The position numbers and the translations under genes are program-made. The notes under the pieces are model-generated. The model had not been told where the DNA came from, did not search any database, and was given only the letters and a program-made list of their open reading frames with translations. A DNA stretch of 64,000 nucleotides from Halobacillus locisalis (GTDB lineage Bacteria > Bacillota > Bacilli > Bacillales > Halobacillaceae): the NCBI RefSeq assembly GCF_013694105.1, contig NZ_JACEFG010000002.1, positions 620,001 through 684,000 of the forward strand, read 5' to 3'. Shown in pieces: positions 38,237 through 47,880 of this stretch (the stretch's first letter is position 1; each line of letters starts with the position of its first letter).

Positions 38237-39769
38237 TCAATTCGCCGAACCACGTTTCGCTAACAATTGAATCATGCGGCGGAAGCCTTCTTTATAAAAT
38301 ACATACGTCGCACCCGCGTACACCACACCGGCAATCGGCACGATGATCGCGAGCTTCCATAAGGAATAGAGAGCATCAAGCATCGCCCACTGCTCTAGCA
38401 GCAAGACAACAGCACCCATCAACGCCGTCGGAATCAAGACGCGTCCAAACATGGCGACAAGCTTCAGGAATTCTGATTTTTCATAGCCACGGTACAAGAC
38501 GAGCGTGATGCCGATGAAATAGTAGACTGACACGCCGGCACTGGATAACGCAAGTCCAGGGTAGCCGAGTGGTCCGATCAGTAGCGCATTCAGCAAGACG
38601 TTTACGATGATCGTCGTCGAGCTGACCATCAAGATTTTCTTCGCGTTGCCGTTTGCGTACATCGCTTTGACCGAAATCGTAAGTAACCCTTGCGTCACGA
38701 TGATCGGTACGTAGAATTTCAGTGCGTCATAGACGGCTGCCGTATCTTCTGCGGTGAATGCGCCGCGCTCATAAATGAACGACAGAATCGATTCGCCGAC
38801 TAGGAATACGCCGACCGCGATAGGCAACAATACCATGACGCCCATTTGATAGCCTAAGAACAGCGTATTCTGGAACTGCTTTTGATCATCGGCACGCTCA
38901 GATAACAACGTGAAGATGATTGCCACGAACGTTGTCGCAAAAATCGTACTCGGGATACTCATCAACAACGATGCGTTATTCAAGTACGTGACGGCTGCGC
39001 CACTCAAGCCCGCCGCGAACGCTTTGTCGACAAACACGTTTACGTGACCGACGGACGAGTGGAGGAGGGCAGGTAGTAATAATAGAAGAAACGCCTTCAA
39101 GAAGCGCTTGTCCATTTTCAATACCGGCCGCCACGTGAAGCCGCCACGGATCAAGTAATAGAACTGAATGCAGGCACCAAGAAACGTACCGAACACGAAC
39201 CCGTAGGCCACGCTGTATATGCCCCACGCATCGCCGAAGATGAAAATGAAGACGACCGCGAACAGCGTTCCGCTCAGCTTCGACACTTGCGTCGGTACGA
39301 AGATCCGTAACGCCTGCAAGTACGACTCGAGCATCCCGCTCAAGGCAATCACCGACATGAATAATAGGAATACTTTCGTAATCTCGATTGCAATCTCGGA
39401 CTCTGTTGCGGACATGCCTGGGTAGATGAGCGGCACGAACCAGCTGGCACTGACGTACAGGATTATCGACAACCCGACGAATAACAGAAACGTATAGTTC
39501 ATAATCCCGGATGCGTCGTGTTCCGCTTTCGCCGTATTATCCTCATTACGACGGCGGTGTTTCAAATATTCGGGCAAGAAGACGGCGTTGAAGCCGTTTG
39601 CGACCATCGTGATCGTAAGCGTGACGAAGGCGAATGCGAGGAAGAATCCGTTCGTGACATCGCTTGCCCCGAACTTCCAGGCGACCGCACTTTCACGCAA
39701 AAAGCCCATGATTTTCAAGACGAGCGAGAGGAGGGTAATCCATATCGCCGCTTGTTTTAAACGTCCCAT
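38237..39769 (-). CDS. MurJ/MviN-like lipid-linked oligosaccharide flippase
   Basis: 510-residue integral membrane protein of the MOP superfamily with about 14 helices. The N-terminal KIMGFLRESAVAWKFGASDVTNGFFLA block and TITMVANGFNAVFLPEYLKHR fit the MurJ/MviN family, which flip lipid II or related undecaprenyl-linked saccharides. In this polysaccharide setting a flippase for the cell-wall polymer precursor is likelier than the essential lipid II flippase (inference). ATG 39769 is preferred, GAGGTG eight bases upstream. It follows the GT4 gene with a stem-loop in the 57-bp spacer. Confidence 0.85.
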   Translation of the reverse strand: MGRLKQAAIWITLLSLVLKIMGFLRESAVAWKFGASDVTNGFFLAFAFVTLTITMVANGFNAVFLPEYLKHRRRNEDNTAKAEHDASGIMNYTFLLFVGLSIILYVSASWFVPLIYPGMSATESEIAIEITKVFLLFMSVIALSGMLESYLQALRIFVPTQVSKLSGTLFAVVFIFIFGDAWGIYSVAYGFVFGTFLGACIQFYYLIRGGFTWRPVLKMDKRFLKAFLLLLLPALLHSSVGHVNVFVDKAFAAGLSGAAVTYLNNASLLMSIPSTIFATTFVAIIFTLLSERADDQKQFQNTLFLGYQMGVMVLLPIAVGVFLVGESILSFIYERGAFTAEDTAAVYDALKFYVPIIVTQGLLTISVKAMYANGNAKKILMVSSTTIIVNVLLNALLIGPLGYPGLALSSAGVSVYYFIGITLVLYRGYEKSEFLKLVAMFGRVLIPTALMGAVVLLLEQWAMLDALYSLWKLAIIVPIAGVVYAGATYVFYKEGFRRMIQLLAKRGSAN

Positions 39770-39790
39770 CAATCGTTCACCTCAGGAAGG

Positions 39791-39820
39791 AAGCCTGACC
39801 TCGACAGGGAGATCAGGCTT
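39791..39820 (-). promoter_or_regulatory. Stem-loop between the GT4 and flippase genes
   Basis: AAGCCTGAYC..GGTCAGGCTT type inverted repeat in the minus-strand message, followed by CCTTCC, not a T-run. It may attenuate or process the message ahead of the flippase. Confidence 0.45.
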
Positions 39821-39826
39821 CATCTA

Positions 39827-41002
39827 TTAATAATTCTCTAATGCATCTTGGTAAATATCTGCGAACTTCTTCGCGGCCGCATGGTGCGAGTAATTCTCTT
39901 CAATCATCTCGCGGGCATGCTGCGCCATTTTTTCTCCGAGCTCTGGATTCTCGATGATTTTGTAAACCGCATCGCGAATCGCTTCCGGGCTTTGTTCTTC
40001 AACAAGTAGTCCGCTTTTCTCTGGAATGATGATCTCTTTCAAGCCACCGACCGCAGAGGCGATGACTGGTACGCCAGCACCCATGCCTTCCAGCGCACTG
40101 ATTGACGTCGCTTCTTCGACTCCTTCTGAGTGGATGGACGGAATCAGCGTCATATTGCTCATCGCGTAGTAGTCTTTCATAATGTCATGCGGAATGTTCC
40201 CGAGCATATGGACGTGATCCTCGAGTCCGCTCTCTTTCGTAATTTGGCGGATGTTCTGTTCTTCTTCGCCGGACCCAGCATAGACAAGGCGTGTGTTCGG
40301 ATATTTTTCATGAATAAGCTTCAAGGCTTTAGCAGGAAAAATAACGCCGTTCTTACGCGTCATGCGGCGCGGGATGAATAATAGCACATCGTCTTTGTTG
40401 AAGCCGTATTGGGCGCGGAGTTCTTCGCGCTTCTCGACTTGTGGTTCGAACTGATCGACGTTGATGAAGTTGTAGATGCGCTCGCCTTCGACGCCGGCGA
40501 GGTCGCGGATGTAGTCTTTGATCCGCTGATCGACCGTGATCGGACGACGCGTCTTCTGATACACTTCTTTCTCTAAATCCTGCATCGCTTTCGCTTCTTT
40601 ACTACCCGTCTTCACAGCACCACGGCTGACGGCTTCGAAAGAAAGGTAGCCGTGCACGGTAGACACGACCGGCAGTTTGCAAGGGAAAGAGGCGAGGGAG
40701 GCGTAGACATCTTGCGCGTTGATGATGTCGTAGACCTTTTCGCGCGCTTTCTGCTGGATCAAGTCTTTCAGTAATTGTTGGCGGATGCGGTGGCCGACAA
40801 GGATGCCTTTTCCTTGTGAGATTTTATTAATGAGAAAACTCGGTGCACGAGCGAGATCGCGTTTCGCTTTTGGGAGGTCGCTGAAGGAAACGACGTCGAC
40901 TTCGTGGCCGAGTTCTTCGAGTCCTGCTTTCAATGTGGCTACGTGCGTTGATAATCCACCCGTGTGGGGGTAGTCGAATATGGTTGTGATCATAATACGC
41001 AT
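39827..41002 (-). CDS. Glycosyltransferase family 4
   Basis: 391-residue GT-B enzyme. N-terminal TTIFDYPHTGGLSTHVATL is the acceptor-side glycine loop, and the C-terminal domain has the donor motif EATSISALEGMGAGVPVIASAVGG with the E-x7-E pair. Uses an NDP-sugar; acceptor unknown. AAGGAG lies before the ATG. First gene of a two-gene minus-strand unit with the flippase, so it probably builds the glycan that is then flipped. Confidence 0.9.
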   Translation of the reverse strand: MRIMITTIFDYPHTGGLSTHVATLKAGLEELGHEVDVVSFSDLPKAKRDLARAPSFLINKISQGKGILVGHRIRQQLLKDLIQQKAREKVYDIINAQDVYASLASFPCKLPVVSTVHGYLSFEAVSRGAVKTGSKEAKAMQDLEKEVYQKTRRPITVDQRIKDYIRDLAGVEGERIYNFINVDQFEPQVEKREELRAQYGFNKDDVLLFIPRRMTRKNGVIFPAKALKLIHEKYPNTRLVYAGSGEEEQNIRQITKESGLEDHVHMLGNIPHDIMKDYYAMSNMTLIPSIHSEGVEEATSISALEGMGAGVPVIASAVGGLKEIIIPEKSGLLVEEQSPEAIRDAVYKIIENPELGEKMAQHAREMIEENYSHHAAAKKFADIYQDALENY

Positions 41003-41025
41003 CGTTCATACACTCCTTAATTATT

Positions 41026-41196
41026 GGTTCCTTTATGAAGTCAGTAGACGGGGGCGAGAAAACAACTCGCTTTCCGTGGGGCGGGCGTTGAGCCTCCTCG
41101 GTCGCAAAGCTCCCTGTGGGGTCTCAGCTGTCCCGCAGATCCCACAGGAGTCTCGCTGTTTTCTCTTCCCCAGCTCTAGAATAGTGGAAAGGAACC
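41026..41196. repeat. Nested palindromic repeat, copy K
   Basis: Outer GGTTCCTTT (41026) and AAAGGAACC (41188), exact complements; inner GGGGGCGAGAAAACA and TGTTTTCTCTTCCCC. Core inverse: CTCGCTTTCCGTGGGGCGGG, TGAGCCTCCTCGGTCG, GTGGGGTCTCAGCTG, CACAGGAGTCTCG. Confidence 0.9.
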
Positions 41197-41219
41197 ACTT
41201 ATTACTTCGTTCCTGATTC

Positions 41220-41387
41220 GTTCCGTTACTGAAGAATTGGAGGCGGGTTCGTGGAAACGACTCGCTTTCCGTGGGCGTGCGCTGAGCCTCCTCAGGCTGT
41301 CGCCTCCCGGGGTCTCACCCGTCACTTCAATCCCACAGGAGTCTCGCCGTTTCCACGAACCCTCAACCTAATGAAAGTGAACGGAAC
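41220..41387. repeat. Nested palindromic repeat, copy L
   Basis: Outer GTTCCGTT (41220) and AACGGAAC (41380); inner GGGTTCGTGGAAACG and CGTTTCCACGAACCC. Core inverse: CTCGCTTTCCGTGGGCGTGC, TGAGCCTCCTCAGGCT, GGGGTCTCACCCG, CACAGGAGTCTCG. Tandem with copy K, only 23 bp apart. Confidence 0.9.
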
Positions 41388-41458
41388 CTGTTATTTCATG
41401 GGTCATGACCCCCTGCGCGTTGATGCTTTAGTGGGGTGGGGGTCAGGCACCGCTGTTT

Positions 41459-42568
41459 CTATTTTTCGAATCGCTCTTTCAAAATCTCTACATTACGTAA
41501 GGCTTCGTCTCGCAATTGTGCTTGGGCTTTTTCTAGTCCAACAGACAACTCGTCCTTTTGATCAATCACAGCTAGAGCCGAATCTTTCAATCCCGCAGCG
41601 GTGAAGTCTTCGAGGACGGTGGAGTAGTCCCACATGCCGGTCATTTTCGCTAAGTTCTCGACCTTTTTATCATAGCTGATCGCACAGAATGGCGTCCCCA
41701 TGATGGAAGAGAAGATGAGCGAGTGGAGGCGCATGCCGATGACCATGTCGCAATGCTTCATGAACTGCAAGTACTGGTTCGGTGTGAAATCTTTGCCAAG
41801 CAGCTTCGTCTCAGAACCGTGCTTCATCATGTCTCGTACTTCGATCGAAACCGTTTCGTCATGATGACCTTCCATCGGTACAAACACGGGTGTTACACCG
41901 CGTGCTTCAATCAGCTCATCCAATAGCTTGGCCATTTCTTCCTTATAACGCTGCGAACCGAACCAAGGACGGACGCTGACGCCGATCAGTTTTTCATCAC
42001 CTGTTACATCGAGAGACTGAATCGCTGTATCGTCGTCTTTCGGTTGGTAACCGAACACGATATCCGCCGTCACTTCACCAGCCGGACGCTTGACGCCGAG
42101 CTTACGCAGCAAATCAAGTGAATACTGATCTCGTACCGTGACGAAATCCGCCATGTTGGCGAAGACTTTCATTAAGAACTTCCCGTATTTCGTGTTCACA
42201 GGACCGATCCCTTGCGAGAAGAACATCACTTTCGTCCCGACAAGCTTCGCGAGGAACACAATCAATAAATAGTAGGGAAGCGGACCGAAGATGATGCGCG
42301 TCGGATATGTATCCTGCAGCAATCCACCGCCACCACTGACGAGAAGGTCGGCATCCTTCAAGGCGCGCACTTTCTCCTTGAACTGTTGACGCCATCCGCG
42401 GTACACACTTTTCACTCCATGTTTCTCAGCAGTCTCTTCAGGGGATAATGAGAAAACGGTAATCTCCGGATCATCGAGCTCGGAGCGTAAATTATCAATA
42501 ATAGAATCAAGAATGGCTTCGTCCCCGGTATTCCCGAGTCCGTAAAAGCCAGAAACGACGATTTTCAT
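41459..42568 (-). CDS. csaB: Polysaccharide pyruvyl transferase CsaB
   Basis: Adds a ketal-linked pyruvate to the secondary cell-wall polymer; the pyruvyl group is what SLH domains of S-layer proteins bind. 369 residues. The start MKIVVSGFYGLGNTGDEAIL and VVSGGGGLLQD, FFSQGIGPV, ADIVFGY, GMRLHSLIFSSIMGTPFCAISYDKKV blocks are all of the CsaB family. ATG 42568 has AGGAAG upstream; ATG 42574 is an alternative. It fits the SLH protein at 48.3 kb: enzyme and ligand-binding protein in one neighbourhood. Confidence 0.93.
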   Translation of the reverse strand: MKIVVSGFYGLGNTGDEAILDSIIDNLRSELDDPEITVFSLSPEETAEKHGVKSVYRGWRQQFKEKVRALKDADLLVSGGGGLLQDTYPTRIIFGPLPYYLLIVFLAKLVGTKVMFFSQGIGPVNTKYGKFLMKVFANMADFVTVRDQYSLDLLRKLGVKRPAGEVTADIVFGYQPKDDDTAIQSLDVTGDEKLIGVSVRPWFGSQRYKEEMAKLLDELIEARGVTPVFVPMEGHHDETVSIEVRDMMKHGSETKLLGKDFTPNQYLQFMKHCDMVIGMRLHSLIFSSIMGTPFCAISYDKKVENLAKMTGMWDYSTVLEDFTAAGLKDSALAVIDQKDELSVGLEKAQAQLRDEALRNVEILKERFEK

Positions 42569-42860
42569 GAACATCTTCCTTATCTATAAAAAATCATTCA
42601 GAATTCATCATAGCATTATTGATTTTAAAAAGGAATCCATCTTCAAGAACTGTATTATAAGTGTAAAATAACGCCGGAGAAAATTTTTCCTGTGAAAAGA
42701 CCGTCATAAAAATGATGAAGTTGATGAATCATTATGGCATTTCACAAAACCGACAAAATGTGACAAGGCTTACACTAAACTTCTATATATAATACATGGA
42801 TTTACCATTTGACTTATATTATAATGAAAACCGTCGAATTTAATTATAATCAGGATAAAT
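42569..42860. other. Divergent AT-rich intergenic region
   Basis: About 290 bp between csaB (minus) and repeat copy M. AT-rich, with several TATAAT-like words (42788, near 42820) but no well-spaced -35 box that I would defend. No genes or repeats seen here. Confidence 0.35.
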
Positions 42861-43028
42861 GTTCCGTTATTTTGATTAATAGAAAGAGGTCCTGGGAATG
42901 ACTCGCTTTCCGCGGGGAACGCTGAGCCTCCTCGGTCGTACCTCCCTGTGGGGTCTCACCTTGTTCCTTTTCCCGCAGGAGTCTCGCCATTCCCAGGACC
43001 TCTTAGCGAAATTTTTATATAACGGAAC
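42861..43028. repeat. Nested palindromic repeat, copy M
   Basis: Outer GTTCCGTTAT (42861) and ATAACGGAAC (43019), exact complements; inner AGAGGTCCTGGGAATG and CATTCCCAGGACCTCT. Core inverse: CTCGCTTTCCGCGGGGAACG, TGAGCCTCCTCGGTCG, GTGGGGTCTCACCTTG, CGCAGGAGTCTCG. Confidence 0.92.
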
Positions 43029-43143
43029 ACGAGAAAATACATGCACGATCGTAGCAGACTAATGCTATGTAACTGAAAACCCCCCCCTATAAATGTTTAT
43101 TATGCACTCATGTTAGGGGAGAAGTAGAAGTGCTTCATCTTAA

Positions 43144-43197
43144 GGGATGGGGAGAGCATCGGCGTTCGCCCGCGGAAAGCGAGCCTTTTCCCCAGTC
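43144..43197. repeat. Remnant of the nested palindromic repeat (copy N)
   Basis: Only GGGATGGGGAGAGCATCGGCG, CGCCCGCGGAAAGCGAGCC and TTTTCCCCAGTCCC remain, i.e. one inner arm and the end of the core. The other half is missing, so this is a decayed copy next to wecC. Confidence 0.55.
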
Positions 43198-43255
43198 CCG
43201 GAGCCAGAGAACCAATACTTAAACCATTTATCATACAAAAGAAAGTAGGATAACT

Positions 43256-44539
43256 ATGAACAAGATTTGTGTCATCGGACTTGGATACATCGGACTCCCG
43301 ACCTCCGGCATCTTCGCCCAAGCCGGATACGACGTCCACGGCGTAGACGTCAACCAAGACGTCGTCGATACACTCAACAAAGGCGAAATCCATATCGAAG
43401 AACCCGGCCTTCCAGACGTCATCAAGCAAGCCGTCGAAGCCGGTAAAATCATTACCGATACGAAACCGACCGAAGCGGACGTCTTCATCATCGCCGTTCC
43501 GACACCGGTCCACGAAGATCATACCGCCAACGTCACATACGTCGAACAAGCGACCGAAAGCATTCTGCCGTATGTGAAAAAAGGCGACACGATCATCGTC
43601 GAATCAACCATCCCACCGCGCACGATTTACGATAACGTCGCGCCGATTCTGACAAAAGCCGGCTGGGACCTTGAGAACAACGATCTCTACTTGTCCCACT
43701 GCCCGGAGCGCGTCATTCCAGGCAAAATCATGACCGAGCTGATCGACAACACACGTATTGTCGGAGGATACACAGAAGAAGCGGCAACAAAAGCCGCTGA
43801 CGTGTACCGTAAAGTCGTCAAAGGTGAAATCCACCTGACGACAGCCCTGACCGCAGAGATGGCGAAACTGATGGAAAACACGTTCCGCGACGTCAACATC
43901 GCGCTTGCCAACGAACTGGCGAAAATCGCCGATAAACTCGACGTCAACGCACACGACGTCATCCATCTAGCCAATATGCACCCGCGTGTGAACTTGCATC
44001 ACCCTGGCCCTGGCGTAGGTGGTCACTGTATTGCGGTCGATCCGTATTTCATCATTGAAAAAGCGAAAGACGTCACGCCACTTATGCAGGCGGCCCGCGA
44101 AATCAATGATTCCATGCCTGACTTTGTCGTCGAACAAGTCGACAAGCTGACCGAGAACATTTCCAACCCTAAAGTCGCGGTTCTAGGCCTGACGTACAAA
44201 GGCAATGTCGACGATGTCCGCGAAAGCCCGGCGATCGACATCGTTTTCCAGCTGACCAACAGCAACAAAGATTACGAAGTGTTCTGCCAGGATCCTTACG
44301 TGAAGGACAAGCAAGTGCCACTCAAACTGCACAGCTTAGAAGACGCACTCGAGAATGCCGACGTCGCACTCGTCCTTGCCGACCACAACCATTACAAAGA
44401 AATGGACACCGCGCTGTTTGCAGAATATATGAAAACACCGGTCGTGTTCGATACACGTAACTGCCTGCCAGAAGCGAAGGGTGAGACGATTATCTACCCG
44501 ATCGGAAACTTAAGCGGACTGGAGCCGATCAAGCGATGA
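43256..44539 (+). CDS. wecC: UDP-N-acetyl-D-mannosaminuronate dehydrogenase
   Basis: Oxidises UDP-ManNAc to UDP-ManNAcA with two NAD+. 427 residues: NAD-binding motif GLGYIGLPT (8-16), VESTIPPRT, SHCPERVIPG, and the catalytic Cys at about 259 in GVGGHCIAVDPYFI. The length and HCIAVDPYF form favour ManNAcA dehydrogenase over UDP-glucose dehydrogenase. Its product is a building block of teichuronic or secondary cell-wall polymers. The stop overlaps the next start by four bases. Confidence 0.9.
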   Translation: MNKICVIGLGYIGLPTSGIFAQAGYDVHGVDVNQDVVDTLNKGEIHIEEPGLPDVIKQAVEAGKIITDTKPTEADVFIIAVPTPVHEDHTANVTYVEQATESILPYVKKGDTIIVESTIPPRTIYDNVAPILTKAGWDLENNDLYLSHCPERVIPGKIMTELIDNTRIVGGYTEEAATKAADVYRKVVKGEIHLTTALTAEMAKLMENTFRDVNIALANELAKIADKLDVNAHDVIHLANMHPRVNLHHPGPGVGGHCIAVDPYFIIEKAKDVTPLMQAAREINDSMPDFVVEQVDKLTENISNPKVAVLGLTYKGNVDDVRESPAIDIVFQLTNSNKDYEVFCQDPYVKDKQVPLKLHSLEDALENADVALVLADHNHYKEMDTALFAEYMKTPVVFDTRNCLPEAKGETIIYPIGNLSGLEPIKR

Positions 44540-45249
44540 ACAAAGAGACTTATCTTGGCGTCGACGTCGCTCCACTGACATACAAACAAGTCATTAAGGA
44601 AATCACGCAGCGCATCGATCAGAACGAGCAGTCTACGGTAATTGCTGTCAATCCGGAAAAAATCATGAAGAGTCAATCGGATGAAACGTTGCGGGGACTC
44701 ATCAACGGGTCCACCTTCCAAATTCCGGACGGCGTCGGTGTGCTGCTCGCATCGAAACTGAAAGGCGGTCAGATCCACTCCCGCGTAACGGGTGTTGAAA
44801 TGATGGGGTATCTGCTTCATTTGGCCGAACAAAAGAGCCTGCGCGTCTTTTTCTACGGTGCGAAAGAGGAAGTCGTCACAAAAGCGATCGAAAACATCCA
44901 GCACGACTATCCGAACATCATCGTCGCCGGATACGAAAACGGCTACGAACAGGACAACAACAAAATCATTACACATATCCAGGAATCCGAAGCGGACATG
45001 TTGTTCGTCGCCCTCGGCAGTCCTAAACAGGAACTTTGGATCCGCGACCATAAAGACCAACTGCCCGTGAAAGTGTTCCAAGGTGTCGGCGGAAGCTTCG
45101 ATGTCTATGCCGGCAACGTCGAACGTGCCCCGGAATTCTTCCGCAACAACGGGCTAGAGTGGTTATATCGTCTCATCAAGGAACCGAAACGATTCAAACG
45201 CCAACTGGCATTACCGAAATTCCTATTTACGATTTTGAAATCCAAGTAA
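44536..45249 (+). CDS. WecG/TagA/CpsF glycosyltransferase (GT26)
   Basis: 237 residues. The TagA-type signature is visible in IPDGVGVLLASKLKGG (about 64-79) and in ALGSPKQELWI (about 160). TagA adds ManNAc to undecaprenyl-PP-GlcNAc; WecG adds ManNAcA. Coupled by a four-base overlap to the ManNAcA dehydrogenase, so a ManNAc or ManNAcA transfer step is likely. Acts at the cytoplasmic face of the membrane. Followed by a terminator. Confidence 0.9.
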   Translation: MNKETYLGVDVAPLTYKQVIKEITQRIDQNEQSTVIAVNPEKIMKSQSDETLRGLINGSTFQIPDGVGVLLASKLKGGQIHSRVTGVEMMGYLLHLAEQKSLRVFFYGAKEEVVTKAIENIQHDYPNIIVAGYENGYEQDNNKIITHIQESEADMLFVALGSPKQELWIRDHKDQLPVKVFQGVGGSFDVYAGNVERAPEFFRNNGLEWLYRLIKEPKRFKRQLALPKFLFTILKSK

Positions 45250-45276
45250 GGCTTGACCTCAAGTCAAGCCTTTTCT
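45248..45276 (+). terminator. Terminator after the TagA-like gene
   Basis: AAGGCTTGAC-CTCAA-GTCAAGCCTTTTCT stem and T-run. Confidence 0.82.
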
Positions 45277-45352
45277 ATTGTCAGGAATATATGTGAAGAG
45301 TTCACACGAAAAAGATTAACGGCGTCTATGCTTTAGATAGGGAGAGAGAATA

Positions 45353-46468
45353 ATGAAAGTACTACATGTCATCTCCGGTGGGGAAACCGGAGGGTCGAAA
45401 AACCACGTCATTAGTTTGTTGTCTCAATTTCCAAAAGAAGACGTGATCCTCGTCTGCATGCAGAAAGGCGAACTGTACGAAGACGCTCTGAAGAACAACA
45501 TCGACGTCCGCCTGCTTGAACAGAAGAGCCGTTACGATGTGCAGGCAGCCAAGAAACTGACGCAGATCATCAAAGAAGAAAACGCGGATATCGTCCACAG
45601 TCACGGCCCACGCGCCAACCTTTTCGCAGCCTTGATCAAACGTTCGTTTAAACGCCCGCTCGTGACGACGATGCACTCCGATCCGACGCTTGATTTCATG
45701 AAAGGCGGCATCAAAGGCAAAGTGTTCACGAAGCTGAACCTATGGACGTACAAACGAATGGATCATTTCTTCGCCGTATCGGAACGCTTTAAAAGCCACC
45801 TGATCCAGCTCGGTGTTCATTCCATCGATATCACGACCATTTACAATGGAATCGACTTCACACCAGCGACGAAACAGCGCACATTGACGCGCGCCGACCT
45901 CGGGCTAACGGAAGACGAGCTTGTCATCAGCATGGTCGCACGACTTCATCCAGTCAAAGGTCATAATTATGTGTTCGATGCGCTCAAGCAGCTGAACGAT
46001 CCGAAAGTGAAAGTGTTACTCGTCGGAGACGGTCCATACAAACAAGACTTGATCAACCAAGTGAACAAGCTCGGTCTTGATGACGCCGTCCACTTCCTCG
46101 GATTCCGTAATGACATCAATGAACTATACCAAATCTCAGATCTCGGCATGCTGGCTTCATTAAGCGAAAGCTTCCCACTCGCTTTACTCGAAGCGGCTAA
46201 GGAGCATACTTCCGTCATTACGACAGAAGTCGGTGGTGTCGATCAGCTCGTCCCGAATCCGGGTTACGGCTGGATTGTCAGGCCGAAGAATTCCAATGAA
46301 CTTGCCGGAGCGATAGAAGAAGCTGCTGAAATGAAGAAAACAACTCCTGATGAACTGAAAGCAAAAGGAGATCGACTATACAATCATGCAAGCGAAGCCT
46401 TTTCGCTCACCCAATTGGCTGCGTCTTATCGTGACACGTACGAACAGCTGATGAGTAACCACAGATAG
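45353..46468 (+). CDS. Glycosyltransferase family 4
   Basis: 371-residue GT-B enzyme. N-terminal MKVLHVISGGETGGSKNHVI carries the GGxxxH acceptor loop, and the C-terminal domain has ARLHPVKGHNYVFDALKQL and the donor site SESFPLALLEAAKEHTSVITTEVGG. Likely extends the repeat unit of the polymer after the GT26 step. AGGGAGAG is upstream of the ATG, with its own short leader after a terminator. The polymerase gene follows in the same direction. Confidence 0.9.
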   Translation: MKVLHVISGGETGGSKNHVISLLSQFPKEDVILVCMQKGELYEDALKNNIDVRLLEQKSRYDVQAAKKLTQIIKEENADIVHSHGPRANLFAALIKRSFKRPLVTTMHSDPTLDFMKGGIKGKVFTKLNLWTYKRMDHFFAVSERFKSHLIQLGVHSIDITTIYNGIDFTPATKQRTLTRADLGLTEDELVISMVARLHPVKGHNYVFDALKQLNDPKVKVLLVGDGPYKQDLINQVNKLGLDDAVHFLGFRNDINELYQISDLGMLASLSESFPLALLEAAKEHTSVITTEVGGVDQLVPNPGYGWIVRPKNSNELAGAIEEAAEMKKTTPDELKAKGDRLYNHASEAFSLTQLAASYRDTYEQLMSNHR

Positions 46469-46494
46469 AATCACGTAAGAGGAGCGTATGTATT

Positions 46495-47880
46495 ATGATT
46501 CGAAACCATAGCTGGACGTTTTATATCGTCCTGCTACACTTGATCATCATCCCGTTAGTCCCATTAAAAGGGTATCTCGGCCCGATCCCGATTTCAGCTG
46601 AAATCTTCCTGATTCCACTCCTGACGGTCGTCGCCATAGTAGAATACCTAACGAAACGAATCGAACTGAACGAAACGAAAGCCAAATGGTTCGCGATTCT
46701 GTTTGCCGCCCATTTCGTCGCGATGGTCATCTCGCTCACTCAAGCGGTTGCCATTATGCCAGGCTTACTCGAAATGGCACGATACTTATCGTACGCGTTC
46801 TTGTTCTTGATCATTTTCAAAGTAAAATTCACACAAGGTGAATACAAAATATTCGGCCTCACGTTCATCAGCGTCATCGCCTTCATGGGACTTTACGGAC
46901 TGTTCCAATTCGCGACCGACTACAATTTGAACAAAGCCGGACTATACGCCCTGACTGAAGCCTGGGGCCGCGTCCCATCCACGATGATCAACCCGAACTA
47001 CTACGGTGGATTCGTCAACATCATCATCCCGGGACTGTTGTTACTCGCCGTCGTGTATTTCAAAAACCGTTTAACACAAATCATCTTCTTTATCTTGTTC
47101 GGCGTGTTTGTACTAAACCAGATCCTGACATACACAAGATCCGCCTGGGTCATCATGGCACTGTCGATCATCATGGCAAGCTTGATGATGCCGAAAAGAT
47201 TTTACAAAAACTTATTCAAAGTTCACATGATCATCGCAAGTGCGGTGCTCGTCCTCGTCATTTTCAGCATGCCGGATGTGCAAAACCGTTCGACATCCGC
47301 GATTTTTGTCGTTCAGTCGTTCCTGCCTTTTGAAATCATCAGCGAAGAAGGTCCGGTTTCAAGCAGTGACCCAGACGATGAAGATGATGGTGGGGGCAAT
47401 GCCCAGGACTTAGAAGAAAACAAAGACACCACAAACCGTGCCGTTGTATCCAGAACAACACTCTGGAAAACAGGCTGGGTCATGTATAAGGAAAATCCAG
47501 TGCTTGGGCTAGGAATCGGAAACTACAATGAACGGTACAAAGAATACGTAACCAAATATCCTGAATTAAATGTCGGGCACGATTTGTATTCCGTCCATAA
47601 TTCCTATTTAAAAGTCGCATCGGAAACTGGTACAATTGGAATTGTGAGTTTTTTGGCAATCTATCTATATTTTTACATTTATCTTGGTAAACAATATTTC
47701 AGGAACCGAGACAACCGCTTGAAACAAGTTCTATTATTAGGGCTTTTCATCGGAAGCGGAACGTACTTCGGACAGAATCTAGCAAACAATCTGATCTTCA
47801 TCCCGCAGTTGAACATCATGTTTTGGATGATTTCAGCAATCATTCTCAGCTACGCCACAACACGCCAATTTAAGTCCTGA
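46495..47880 (+). CDS. O-antigen ligase/Wzy-like polymerase
   Basis: 461-residue membrane protein with about 11 helices and one large extracytoplasmic loop (about 275-365, containing an acidic stretch and the motif VHNSYLKVASETG). The HN(S/T)-type loop motif is typical of the Wzy_C/O-antigen ligase family, which polymerise or transfer undecaprenyl-linked glycans outside the membrane. Follows GT4 by 26 bp with AAGAGGAG upstream. Together with the flippase it gives a Wzx/Wzy-like route for the polymer (inference). Confidence 0.85.
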   Translation: MIRNHSWTFYIVLLHLIIIPLVPLKGYLGPIPISAEIFLIPLLTVVAIVEYLTKRIELNETKAKWFAILFAAHFVAMVISLTQAVAIMPGLLEMARYLSYAFLFLIIFKVKFTQGEYKIFGLTFISVIAFMGLYGLFQFATDYNLNKAGLYALTEAWGRVPSTMINPNYYGGFVNIIIPGLLLLAVVYFKNRLTQIIFFILFGVFVLNQILTYTRSAWVIMALSIIMASLMMPKRFYKNLFKVHMIIASAVLVLVIFSMPDVQNRSTSAIFVVQSFLPFEIISEEGPVSSSDPDDEDDGGGNAQDLEENKDTTNRAVVSRTTLWKTGWVMYKENPVLGLGIGNYNERYKEYVTKYPELNVGHDLYSVHNSYLKVASETGTIGIVSFLAIYLYFYIYLGKQYFRNRDNRLKQVLLLGLFIGSGTYFGQNLANNLIFIPQLNIMFWMISAIILSYATTRQFKS

